15,636 bases of DNA from Bacteroidales bacterium UBA5281 (GTDB lineage: Bacteria > Bacteroidota > Bacteroidia > Bacteroidales > Lentimicrobiaceae). How positions within the stretch are numbered: the first letter of the stretch is position 1; each line of letters opens with the position of its first letter. Made by a program: the position numbers and the translations under genes. Positions 7,077 through 14,291 of the stretch are shown in pieces. The notes under the pieces are model-generated. The model was not told where the DNA came from and searched no databases. It was given only the letters and a program-made list of their open reading frames with translations. Where the stretch lies: assembly GCA_002410555.1 (NCBI GenBank), contig DHSR01000084.1, forward strand, positions 18,206 through 33,841, written 5' to 3'.

Positions 7077-7538
7077 ATGAAACATCTTCTAACAATTTGC
7101 ATATTGTGCACTTTGCTTTTTTCGTGCACTCCCGAGAAAGTAACAATCAGCAAAACAATCCTTATAAATACTACTGCTGATACAGTTTTTGTAAGGGCGA
7201 TGATGAATGGAAGCATTGATACTACCCATAGTTTTGATTTGGCGCCCAGGGACTCTATTGAGAGAAACTTAAACAGATACCCTGGCCTTGTTAAAGGTGA
7301 TGCTTTCAGTCTTGCCATTACCATTATGGATTCGATGGTAGTGTATTTTGGCGACAGGTATGTTGTTGTACATCAATCGAATAGGTACACCGGCGACACC
7401 ACAAGGGTTATTCCTTATTCATCTCCACGCAACCTGTACAACATTAAAAGTTACTACAGAACGGTTGCGGAAAACTCCAAAAATTTTCGTTCCATGATTT
7501 ACTATTACACGTTTAACGAGGATGATATTATGCCTTAA
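7077..7538 (+). CDS. Small lipoprotein, unknown function
   Basis: A 153-residue protein. Residues 1-16 are a short signal peptide and the lipobox LLFSC gives lipidated Cys17. The mature part begins with beta-strand-like ISKTILINTTADTVFVRA, then SFDLAPRDSIERN, a pattern of small Bacteroidota lipoproteins with an N-terminal 'residual' beta-strand domain. No family can be named. An AGGAGG at 7045-7050 lies 26 bases before the ATG, too far for normal use, and the frame is closed by TAG at 7056-7058 with no alternative ATG, GTG or TTG between. The start is therefore set by the signal peptide. The GC-rich hairpin at 7567-7597 follows. Confidence 0.7.
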   Translation: MKHLLTICILCTLLFSCTPEKVTISKTILINTTADTVFVRAMMNGSIDTTHSFDLAPRDSIERNLNRYPGLVKGDAFSLAITIMDSMVVYFGDRYVVVHQSNRYTGDTTRVIPYSSPRNLYNIKSYYRTVAENSKNFRSMIYYYTFNEDDIMP

Positions 7539-7566
7539 GGCGCCAAACCTTTAATTGCTTCAAACC

Positions 7567-7597
7567 GAATAGTACCGGGCCCTGGCCCGGGCTATTC
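7567..7597 (+). terminator. GC-rich hairpin between genes
   Basis: GAATAG (7567-7572) pairs with CTATTC (7592-7597), and CCGGGCC (7575-7581) pairs with GGCCCGG (7584-7590) around a two-base loop. There is no T-tract directly after; TCTTTTT appears only about 13 bases on. It is probably the 3' end structure of the preceding lipoprotein mRNA. Confidence 0.5.
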
Positions 7598-7639
7598 ACC
7601 CTAAACCCAATCTTTTTCATCCCAAAAAAACACCCTCCT

Positions 7640-8632
7640 ATGAAAACCGTTATCATTACCCTTTTTGCCCTGATGTGCAGCATTGCGCCTTTAAGGTCGC
7701 AAACCTATTCATTTCAGGCAACTACCGCCCCCTACGCGAATTTAACCAATCCCATTTCGCTCAACAATGGCGAAGTGTGGGTATTTCCGGATTACACCAT
7801 TCCCATTGGCTTTAATTTCTGGTATTTTCACGAATATATTGACACGCTATACTTTTTTGAGGAATCAGCGGCCATGCTTTCTACTTCCAATGTAGAAGGT
7901 GGTTTTCATAAATTGATTTTCCCATTCGGGGCCATGTTGATTGACCGGGGTTATGGCACCTCACAATCCTTATCCCCGCTATCGTATGAGCTTAGCGGCG
8001 AACTAGGCAACAGGATATTAAAAATTGAGTGGCAAAACGTCGGTTTCGGTTTTGAATATGATGCAATCAATACCCTGAACGACTACGTAAACTTCCAGTT
8101 ATGGCTTTATGAAACCAGCGGTAACATTGAAATGCGTTTTGGGCCTTCAAAAATAATGCACCCAGAATTCGCGTATATTGATGTTTCCGGTCCCTCAGTG
8201 GCGCTGATACCGCAATACAACTTTGAAGAAGATACCGTATCTTCCGCGTCCCAGTGGCTTCAGGGCAACCCGGGGAATCCCGTTATGGTTCAAACAGACG
8301 AATTCACCTTTCTTGAAGGCAGCATTCCTCCCAATACAGTATTTCAGTTCAATAAACTTACGGTTGGAAGCATTAAAAACCCATTGAATGCAGCAATCGT
8401 TTATCCAAATCCGGCAAAGGATTACCTAACCATCCGGTTGCTGAATAACTTTACTTCCCTTGCGGAAATTTCCATTTCCGATATAAATGGGCGCATTGTT
8501 TATCAGTCTGCCCATAATCCAAATCAAACAGGAGAGCTGCAAGTGCCGGTTTCCGCACTAAATGGCGGGGTTTACCAGGTGGTAATACGGCAGGGTGAAG
8601 GAGTTTCTAATACACGATTTGTGAAGTTGTAG
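7640..8632 (+). CDS. T9SS cargo protein, unknown function
   Basis: A 330-residue secreted protein. A Sec signal peptide (residues 1-20, ending PLRS before Gln21) leads into a beta-rich body of about 230 residues (IPIGFNFWYFHEYIDTLYF, ILKIEWQNVGFGFEYD, VNFQLWLYETSGNIEMRFG). Residues 251-330 form a type A sorting domain of the type 9 secretion system: YPNPAKDYLTI, then ISDINGRIVY, ending in VSNTRFVKL. That domain directs passage through the outer membrane and attachment to the cell surface or release, and is restricted to Bacteroidota. The body resembles a recurring but uncharacterised secreted family with IPIGFNF and an ILKIEW...NFQLWLYE core; I cannot name an activity. The start is fixed by the signal peptide. 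Confidence 0.85.
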   Translation: MKTVIITLFALMCSIAPLRSQTYSFQATTAPYANLTNPISLNNGEVWVFPDYTIPIGFNFWYFHEYIDTLYFFEESAAMLSTSNVEGGFHKLIFPFGAMLIDRGYGTSQSLSPLSYELSGELGNRILKIEWQNVGFGFEYDAINTLNDYVNFQLWLYETSGNIEMRFGPSKIMHPEFAYIDVSGPSVALIPQYNFEEDTVSSASQWLQGNPGNPVMVQTDEFTFLEGSIPPNTVFQFNKLTVGSIKNPLNAAIVYPNPAKDYLTIRLLNNFTSLAEISISDINGRIVYQSAHNPNQTGELQVPVSALNGGVYQVVIRQGEGVSNTRFVKL

Positions 8633-9097
8633 AAGTGGGTGCAGGATGAAATTTAAGCAATGCGGGATTAAACTAAGACAAGCCACGCTATATAACTGAA
8701 ACCCCGCATTGCGCTAAACAGTATTTATAATCTTCACTAAAACATTTAATTCTTACTTATATTGGCTTTAACCGAGTTTTATCAAACTATCCATTTTCAA
8801 GAGCCAACTCATTAATTTTAAACTTTTTTTTTGAAATACTTTATATTTTCATGCTGAAATATAACACTTTATGACAAAGGGAACCAGACCAACCATTCCT
8901 ATCTTAAGCAATGGCTTGATACATAACATCGAAGCATTAAAAAAGGTCTTGGTTGTTAATGTCTACTGTGATTCTTAATTTCTTATTACAAATCATACCT
9001 ACGGAGGAGAAAAGATTTGAAATATTTCGGATGATAACCTTTTCTGCCCACTCAATTTCTTGATTAAGATTTGTATATTTGAGAAAATTTATGATAA
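8633..9097. other. 465-base intergenic region
   Basis: AT-rich. It contains an inverted repeat, GCAATGCGGG at 8657-8666 and its complement at 8703-8712, with a 36-base loop, possibly the end of the T9SS gene mRNA. A second weak repeat, TTATATTT/AAATATAA, is at 8841-8864. On the minus strand an open frame from about 9060 to a TAA at 8937 reads EIEWAEKVIIRNISNLFSS and later KKLRITVDINNQDLF. It faintly resembles a fragment of a larger gene, but it is too short to assign. Confidence 0.4.
9074..9081 (+). promoter_or_regulatory. Bacteroidota -7 element (TATATTTG)
   Basis: TATATTTG fits the TAnnTTTG consensus of the Bacteroidota housekeeping sigma factor. It is 16 bases before the ATG of the RhuM-Fic gene, which implies a very short 5' leader. 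No good TTTG box is found 19-21 bases upstream, so confidence is limited. Confidence 0.35.
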
Positions 9098-10081
9098 ATG
9101 AGTATTTCAGACATAAAGATATATCAATTAGAGGATGGAAAAACTGAAATAAATGTTCAATTGGACAAAGAAACTGTTTGGTTAAGCTTGAACCAAATGG
9201 TGGAATTATTTAAGCGTGATAAATCTGTAATATCCAGACATATAAGTAATGTTTTCAATGAAAACGAATTGCTACAGGATTCAGTTGTTGCAAAATATGC
9301 AACAACTGCTTCGGACGGTAAAACATATCAGGTAGATTACTATAATTTAGATGTAATAATTTCAGTTGGTTATAGGATTAAATCGAAACAGGGGACTCAA
9401 TTTCGGATTTGGGCGAATAGTGTTTTAAAAGAATACTTGACTAAAGGATATGCGCTAAATGAAAAAAGATTATCTAAGCAGAATGAACAATTAAAGCAAC
9501 TTCAGGAATCGGTTAAGATATTAGGAAATGTATTGAATTTTAAGGTGCTGACAAACGACGAAAGTATTGGACTACTTAAAATAATTTCAGATTATGCTTA
9601 TGCATTGGATATTTTAGACCAATATGACTATCAAAGACTTGAAATCAAAAATACGTTTGGCAAGGAAACATATCGCCTTTCTTATGAGGAGGCAATGAAG
9701 CAAATAATGATAGCTAAAAAAGCCTATGGCAAAAGCAGTTTGTTTGGAAATGAAAAAGATGATTCATTTAGAAGTTCCATTTCAACAATTTATCAAACAT
9801 TTGACGGAGAAGATTTATATCCAAGCATTGAAGAGAAAGCTGCAAATTTATTATACTTTATCACAAAGAATCATTCGTTTTCGGATGGAAATAAGAGGAT
9901 TGCGGCATTTTTATTCCTCTACTTTTTAGATAAAAACGGAATATTGTTTGACAGCAAGGGAAATAAGAGAATTGCGGATAATACTTTGGTTGCACTGACC
10001 TTAATGATTGCAGTGAGTAAACCCAATGATAAAGACACTATGGCAAAAGTGATTGTAAATCTGATAAATAGGAATAATTAA
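9098..10081 (+). CDS. RhuM-Fic fusion protein
   Basis: A 327-residue cytosolic protein joining two domains. Residues about 1-120 match the RhuM virulence-protein family: a helix-turn-helix-like stretch WLSLNQMVELFKRDKSVISR and the signature YYNLDVIISVGYR followed by TQFRIWA. Residues 120-142 are likely a coiled coil. Residues about 150-327 are a Fic/DOC domain with the complete motif HSFSDGNKR (His259 catalytic base, Asp263, Asn265, Arg267), so transferase activity, usually AMPylation and in Doc phosphorylation of a protein target, is expected. No (S/T)xxxE(G/N) inhibitory helix was seen, and no antitoxin partner is next to it. The gene is visibly more AT-rich than the kinase operon, stands alone behind its own -7 box, and may have been acquired by transfer. 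The target and the role of the RhuM part are unknown. Confidence 0.85.
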   Translation: MSISDIKIYQLEDGKTEINVQLDKETVWLSLNQMVELFKRDKSVISRHISNVFNENELLQDSVVAKYATTASDGKTYQVDYYNLDVIISVGYRIKSKQGTQFRIWANSVLKEYLTKGYALNEKRLSKQNEQLKQLQESVKILGNVLNFKVLTNDESIGLLKIISDYAYALDILDQYDYQRLEIKNTFGKETYRLSYEEAMKQIMIAKKAYGKSSLFGNEKDDSFRSSISTIYQTFDGEDLYPSIEEKAANLLYFITKNHSFSDGNKRIAAFLFLYFLDKNGILFDSKGNKRIADNTLVALTLMIAVSKPNDKDTMAKVIVNLINRNN

Positions 10082-10325
10082 CTATTATTTTCAATATGCC
10101 ACAGCAAAGAAGCATTATGGAAGTGCTGGATTTAATCCAAACAAAAGTTGGTTTAAACCAGGCATTATCCAACGTTTGATTGAAAATCATGGTTTCACAA
10201 ACCAGCAAATCTTTAATTGTTTAACACCAGATGTTAACAATCATTATAAACTGAAAAATAAAATTATAACCAATTATGGAAAAGCAACACAAGTTAATGA
10301 GGCCTTTTCTTTCTACGGCTATTAA
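10068..10325 (+). pseudogene. Startless open frame, possible gene remnant
   Basis: An uninterrupted frame of 85 codons, without any ATG, begins after a TAA at 10065-10067 inside the end of the RhuM-Fic gene and ends at TAA 10323-10325. It includes HYGSAGFNPNKSWFKPG, then IIQRLIENHGFTNQQIFNCL and later NEAFSFYGY, which has a protein-like composition. It overlaps the start of the next lipoprotein gene by 50 bases. I recognise no family. It could be the 3' end of a gene whose start was lost when the neighbouring RhuM-Fic gene arrived, or chance. A perfect palindrome, TGGTTTAAACCA, lies within it at 10149-10160. Confidence 0.3.
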
Positions 10326-10761
10326 TATCGTATTCTTCCTGTCAATTATTGCAGGCTTTAGCTGCAGTAGGAATGAAGATGCCTGGAATCAATTAGTGAT
10401 TGAAAACCAATTGGAAGATACACTGACTCTACAAGCTACAAAGAAATACATTTCGGACATTCCCGGACCACCGCATATTATATACCCAAAGTCTGTTTAT
10501 TGTCTGGCACAAGCATTACACAACAGCGATATGGAGATGATACGCGAAAATTGGGGAAATCCAGGAGATACAATAGAAATCTACATTAATGGCGAACTTG
10601 TCATTAAATGGGGCGGTCCGTTGCTTGATAGGGGTAATACTTTCAATCATTTTTTTTATGAACAATCGTGGCATATTAGAAAAGGCGGCCAAAAAGACAA
10701 ATACACCATTGCAACATTTTCCATATCTGAGACAGACCTCGAAAATATCGAAGGTAAATAG
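10276..10761 (+). CDS. Small lipoprotein, unknown function
   Basis: A 161-residue protein whose N-terminus carries a signal peptide ending in the lipobox AGFSC. The Cys is residue 30 from the first ATG or 23 from the ATG at 10297. The second start (MRPFLSTAINIVFF) gives a more usual signal length and may be the true one. The mature part starts VIENQLEDTLTLQA, then has GDTIEIYINGELVIKWGG, and ends with KYTIATFSISETDLENI. This is the layout of small Bacteroidota lipoproteins that finish in 'Y.l..y.lS.eDL'. No function can be given. It resembles the 7077-7538 lipoprotein only in overall plan. The terminator at 10899 follows. Confidence 0.7.
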   Translation: MEKQHKLMRPFLSTAINIVFFLSIIAGFSCSRNEDAWNQLVIENQLEDTLTLQATKKYISDIPGPPHIIYPKSVYCLAQALHNSDMEMIRENWGNPGDTIEIYINGELVIKWGGPLLDRGNTFNHFFYEQSWHIRKGGQKDKYTIATFSISETDLENIEGK

Positions 10762-10814
10762 AGTCTTGCCATCCTTCGGATTGCTGTTTTATTGCAGGCC
10801 AGGGCTGGGATTTT

Positions 10815-10852
10815 CTTCCCCTTGTCCCCTGGTCTCCCCCTCTCCTTGTCCC
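10815..10852. repeat. C-rich 'CCTTGTCCC' intergenic repeat
   Basis: Imperfect tandem phrases, CCCCTTGTCCCCTGG and CTCTCCTTGTCCC, occur between a lipoprotein gene and the kinase operon. Strings of this kind are frequent between genes in Bacteroidota. A shorter version is seen at 4-22 (CTCCTTCTCTTGCCCCCC). No coding frame is credible here. Confidence 0.35.
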
Positions 10853-10898
10853 AAAAGTTACCAACTTCCCAAACCAAACTCAGGTGGTTGGTTTCTTT

Positions 10899-10931
10899 AA
10901 GGCAGACTGCTTCGGCGGTTTGCCTTTTTTT
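10899..10931 (+). terminator. Intrinsic terminator, repeat family copy 2
   Basis: AAGGCAGACTGC pairs with GCGGTTTGCCTT around a stable TTCG loop and ends in a T-run. Compared with copies 1 and 3, base changes keep the stem paired. The shared leader GGTTGGTTTCTTTAAGGCAG is at 10886-10905. It lies between convergent genes and may serve the minus-strand kinase operon less efficiently, since that side lacks a strong T-tract. Confidence 0.75.
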
Positions 10932-10946
10932 ATAAGTCATTGCGAA

Positions 10947-13367
10947 TTATTTCAATTTCTCTACCTTCTCTAATAACTCCACAATCCGCGCATCATTTTC
11001 GGGCAGGTAAGAGCGGTTTTCAAGCAAGGCCTGATTGTAGAAATCTTTGGCAGAATCAGCTTGTGCAGCCTGAACATAAAAATCGCCGGCAAGGGTATAG
11101 GTAGCTGCCCGCTGCCGTGCCAGAACTTTAGGCGATTTTGCTAGTATAAAAGCCTCATTCAGGTATTTTCTTACGGAATCTTGTTGACGGCTTTTTATAA
11201 AAACCTGAATCAGGTTGTTGGTTGACAGCATCACATTGATATTCTCCTTTCCGGGAAATAAATGCTGCCGAACCAATAAACCTTTACGGTGATAGTAATA
11301 CGCACTGTCCAATTGTTCCAGTTTAAAGAAAATACTACCTAAATTATTATAAGATGTAGCGGTTTCTGCATGATTTTCTCCGTAAAGCCGTTCAGCAATA
11401 TTCATGGCTTTTCGGGTGTAAACAAGTGCTGAAGCAGGGTCATCCATCTGACTGTAAGTCCCACCCAACAAATTCAGGTTGGCCATGGTACCGGGAAAAT
11501 ACGTACCCATCAGATTTTCGCAAAGTTCTAGCGAACGGGAAACACTTTTAACGGCTTCAGCATATTTCATCTGATTGCGTTGAATGACACCGAGAATATA
11601 ATAACTCTCGGCCAGATTAATGTTTTTTCCGTCCGGCCATAGTTTTTCCTCATTCACAATGGCCCGCTGGATCAGCGCTACTGCACTGTCATTTTTCTCC
11701 AGTTGCTTAAAAATAAAAGCGTGATTTTTTAGTGATGACGCATATACACTATCCTGTTCGGGATAATCGATCTGATGATAAAGATGCATTACCTGATGCA
11801 TAATGGCAGAGGCTGAATCGTAATTCCCAACATCCCGCTGATAAAGCGCAAGCTCCTGAATGGCAAGCACATAAGTCAGCGATAGTGACAAAGCCGAATC
11901 GGCAGCCATAGCCTGAACCTGTGCAAGCACCTTTTTGGAAGTGTTGTAATCGCCAAGCGAACGATACAACTTCCCCATGGTGGTGAGCATTTCGAGCTTA
12001 ATTTGCGGGGAACCGGCATAGGAATCCGCCTTCTCGTATCCTTTGTCCAGAAACTGGAACACGGTCATGGTATCGCCCTTGTTTACCGATGGGTGAGCGG
12101 CCATAAACAAATCGAGCAGGAAATTCTTGGTAGCTGTGGAAACCTGTTCGTTTTTCAGTGCAAGGTCGCGCTGTTGCCGGGCTTCTTTTGCCTGCCACAG
12201 ACTCACCGTAGTGCCTGCAATCAATGCCAATAAAATCAGCACAGAAGCGATGCTTGCCGTCCGGTGGCGCTGCGTGAATTTAGCTACCCGGTACCTCAGG
12301 TTCTGTTCCATGGCACCCACCGGCAAGTGCTGACGAAAACTCCGCACATCATCCAAAAGAGTACCTGCTCCTGAATACCTGTTTGCAGGAACAATATGCA
12401 AACATTTTTTGAGAATGGCGGCAAGTTCATAATCCAAATTCCTGTCAATTTTCCGGTTTTCGGCAGCTTGCTGCATTCTTTCCCGTGCAGTTTTCTCATC
12501 CGGGGCAGACGGATTTTCCGTTTCCGGGAATTTCCCTGCAATCAGCTTGTGCATCAGCATCCCCAACTGATACACATCCGTGGAAACAGTTAAAGGTTCT
12601 CCCGAAAGTTGCTCGGGTGCGGCAATTTTTGGCGTCCCGATAAATCCACGCTGTCCCTGATGTGCCGAAGTGATGGCGGTGGCTATTCCGAAGTCGAGCA
12701 GCTTAACATGTCCGGCTCCATTCACCAGAATGTTGCCCGGTTTCAGGTCGAGGTGCAAAATAAGGTGAGAATGGGCATAGGCCACGGCCTGCAGCACCTG
12801 CCCAAAAAGTGCGAGCCGCCGGTCAATACTAAGTTTTTTCTGTTCCACATACTCATCTATGGGAATGCCCTCAATAAATTCCATGATAAAATAGGGCACA
12901 TTTCCGGTAGTAATTCCGGCATCATACAAAGTGGCAATATTCGGATGCCGGAGTTTGGCCAGTATCTGATGCTCTTCTGCCTGGTGCAAAGCATCCTCAT
13001 GTTTTAAAGCCTTGGCGGGAAGGCATTTCACAACCACCTGTTGTTCAAAATGCCCATCGTCCCTTTCGGCAAGATACACATTGCTCATACCACCTTTGGC
13101 CAGGAAGCGGATAATGCGGTATTTGCCCACCTTTTCGCCGGTTGCCAGGCGTGGAAGGTCGCCATCCGTAAGGCCCCTGGCCAGGGTTTGCTGCATTTGC
13201 TCAAAGTATTCGATTGCTTGCTGTTGATGCTTCAGCATATTCAGGAGCATTACTTCCAATGCATGATTATCGCCACAGGCTGCGGAAATAAAAGCCATCC
13301 GCTCCTCTTCCGGCATATTGAGGCACTGCTCATAAATATGCTCCAGTTGTTCGAGTGAATAAGCCAT
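10947..13367 (-). CDS. Membrane Ser/Thr protein kinase with TPRs
   Basis: An 806-residue protein starting at MAYSLEQLEH. The longer frame to 13427 would overlap the sigma gene and is rejected. The Hanks-type kinase domain spans about 83-345: a glycine loop with changes (LAKGGMSNVY, first Gly replaced by Ala), Lys114 in VVVK, catalytic loop HLDLKPGN (Asp207, Asn212), DFG at 225-227, and APE at 250-252. All catalytic residues are present, but Leu replaces the Arg of HRD, so it is a non-RD kinase. A single transmembrane segment lies at about 372-391. The remainder, to the C-terminus, carries TPR-like helices (ATSYNNLGSIFFKLEQLDSA), probably periplasmic. It is the second gene of an operon whose first gene is an ECF sigma factor, with only two bases between stop and start. 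It probably senses a signal through the TPRs and phosphorylates the sigma factor or a partner. Confidence 0.9.
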   Translation of the reverse strand: MAYSLEQLEHIYEQCLNMPEEERMAFISAACGDNHALEVMLLNMLKHQQQAIEYFEQMQQTLARGLTDGDLPRLATGEKVGKYRIIRFLAKGGMSNVYLAERDDGHFEQQVVVKCLPAKALKHEDALHQAEEHQILAKLRHPNIATLYDAGITTGNVPYFIMEFIEGIPIDEYVEQKKLSIDRRLALFGQVLQAVAYAHSHLILHLDLKPGNILVNGAGHVKLLDFGIATAITSAHQGQRGFIGTPKIAAPEQLSGEPLTVSTDVYQLGMLMHKLIAGKFPETENPSAPDEKTARERMQQAAENRKIDRNLDYELAAILKKCLHIVPANRYSGAGTLLDDVRSFRQHLPVGAMEQNLRYRVAKFTQRHRTASIASVLILLALIAGTTVSLWQAKEARQQRDLALKNEQVSTATKNFLLDLFMAAHPSVNKGDTMTVFQFLDKGYEKADSYAGSPQIKLEMLTTMGKLYRSLGDYNTSKKVLAQVQAMAADSALSLSLTYVLAIQELALYQRDVGNYDSASAIMHQVMHLYHQIDYPEQDSVYASSLKNHAFIFKQLEKNDSAVALIQRAIVNEEKLWPDGKNINLAESYYILGVIQRNQMKYAEAVKSVSRSLELCENLMGTYFPGTMANLNLLGGTYSQMDDPASALVYTRKAMNIAERLYGENHAETATSYNNLGSIFFKLEQLDSAYYYHRKGLLVRQHLFPGKENINVMLSTNNLIQVFIKSRQQDSVRKYLNEAFILAKSPKVLARQRAATYTLAGDFYVQAAQADSAKDFYNQALLENRSYLPENDARIVELLEKVEKLK

Positions 13368-13369
13368 AA

Positions 13370-13951
13370 TCAGGAAGTATAGTTTTTCTGAAGATTGGTA
13401 TAGAGCCAATCGCGCGCCAGTTGCCATTTGCGTTTCACGGTGGCCGGCGAAACATCAAGCACTTCGGCTGTTTCGGCAATACTCAGACCCGAATAGAAAC
13501 GGCATTCTACAATCCGGCCATAAATAGCATCTTTTTCTTCAAGCATACTGAGTACATCCTCAAAATCAATGAGTTTATCAGAGGCTTCGTCCGAAAGGGA
13601 GATACTTTCTTCAATTTCATGCAATCGTTCTGGAGCCACGCCTCCACCCCGTTTTTCACGATGCTTGTTTCGGGCGGCATTCAGCATAATCTGCCGCATG
13701 GCTTTGGCGGCCACGGCGAAAAAATGAGTATGGTTTTCCCATCCACCCTGTCCGTCAGCAATCTTAAGATAAGCCTCATGAATAATGGCCGTGGTATTCA
13801 TAGTATCTACCCCCTGAAAATTAAAGCGGATATTCCGTGCAATGGCGTACAACTCGCTGTAGATATGCGGAAAAACCTGTTGCATGGCTTTTTCATCGCC
13901 TTGCGCCGCAGGACGTAAAAACTGAAGGATGCTTTCAGGGGGAACTGCCAT
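13370..13951 (-). CDS. ECF sigma factor, kinase-associated type
   Basis: A 193-residue sigma factor of the ECF class often found beside Ser/Thr kinases in Bacteroidota and Planctomycetes. Region 2 is seen in GDEKAMQQVFPHIYSELYAIA and the following -10-binding helices (TTAIIHEAYLKI, THFFAVAAKAMRQIM). Region 4 is the C-terminal helix-turn-helix (GLSIAETAEVLDVSPATVKR). I chose the ATG at 13951 (MAVPPES); the frame extends to 13981, but those ten residues are hydrophobic and unlike the family. No anti-sigma gene is adjacent. Instead, the downstream kinase starts two bases after the stop (TGAttATG), implying translational coupling. By analogy with kinase-linked ECF factors such as EcfP/PknT of Vibrio, activation by phosphorylation is plausible but not shown here. 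Its regulon cannot be read from this window. Confidence 0.9.
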   Translation of the reverse strand: MAVPPESILQFLRPAAQGDEKAMQQVFPHIYSELYAIARNIRFNFQGVDTMNTTAIIHEAYLKIADGQGGWENHTHFFAVAAKAMRQIMLNAARNKHREKRGGGVAPERLHEIEESISLSDEASDKLIDFEDVLSMLEEKDAIYGRIVECRFYSGLSIAETAEVLDVSPATVKRKWQLARDWLYTNLQKNYTS

Positions 13952-14030
13952 GAGTAAAATTAATTGGTAATAAACTAACAACAGGAAAATGCGGGTTTTG
14001 TTAAAATGAAGGGGAAAGTATACAAGTGTT

Positions 14031-14126
14031 AAAATAAACAGGAAAATTACTTCATCCTGTTATTTTCACGAACTAAAAATGGTGTATTTGGCTTTCGGTA
14101 CCCATTTGAAAAATTTAATTTTCAAA
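14031..14126. promoter_or_regulatory. Inverted repeats in a divergent intergenic region
   Basis: The 340-base gap between the sigma gene and the second lipoprotein holds two dyads. AAAATAAACAGG (14031-14042) nearly matches the complement of CCTGTTATTTT (14056-14066), with one bulged base. TTTGAAAA (14105-14112) pairs with TTTTCAAA (14119-14126) across 6 bases. The shared 13-mer AAAAATGGTGTAT lies between them at 14075-14087. Either dyad could be an operator or part of a leader structure. No sigma-type promoter is clear on either strand. Confidence 0.3.
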
Positions 14127-14291
14127 CAATTTATATTCTATTATGTTGGGCATACTGTAATGAAAATGCACTAAATAAGCAGAGTTATCCAAAAAACATT
14201 GAAATAATCTTCTTTAATAAGTCATTTTCCTTTTACATAATGGTAGGTGTTAATCATACAAATAGTTTTAATCTAAAATTAAAATCAAATC

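Noticed and set aside
8937..9060. Minus-strand frame ending KKLRITVDINNQDLF
   Set aside because: Suggestive of a gene fragment, but it has only a 19-codon ATG-started part and no firm family match. It is noted in the intergenic entry only.
13368..13427. Upstream extension of the kinase by 20 residues
   Set aside because: It would overlap the sigma factor coding end; the ATG at 13367, two bases past the sigma stop, is the natural start.
13421..13918. Plus-strand frame of 165 codons
   Set aside because: It is the exact antisense of the ECF sigma factor, whose family motifs are unmistakable.
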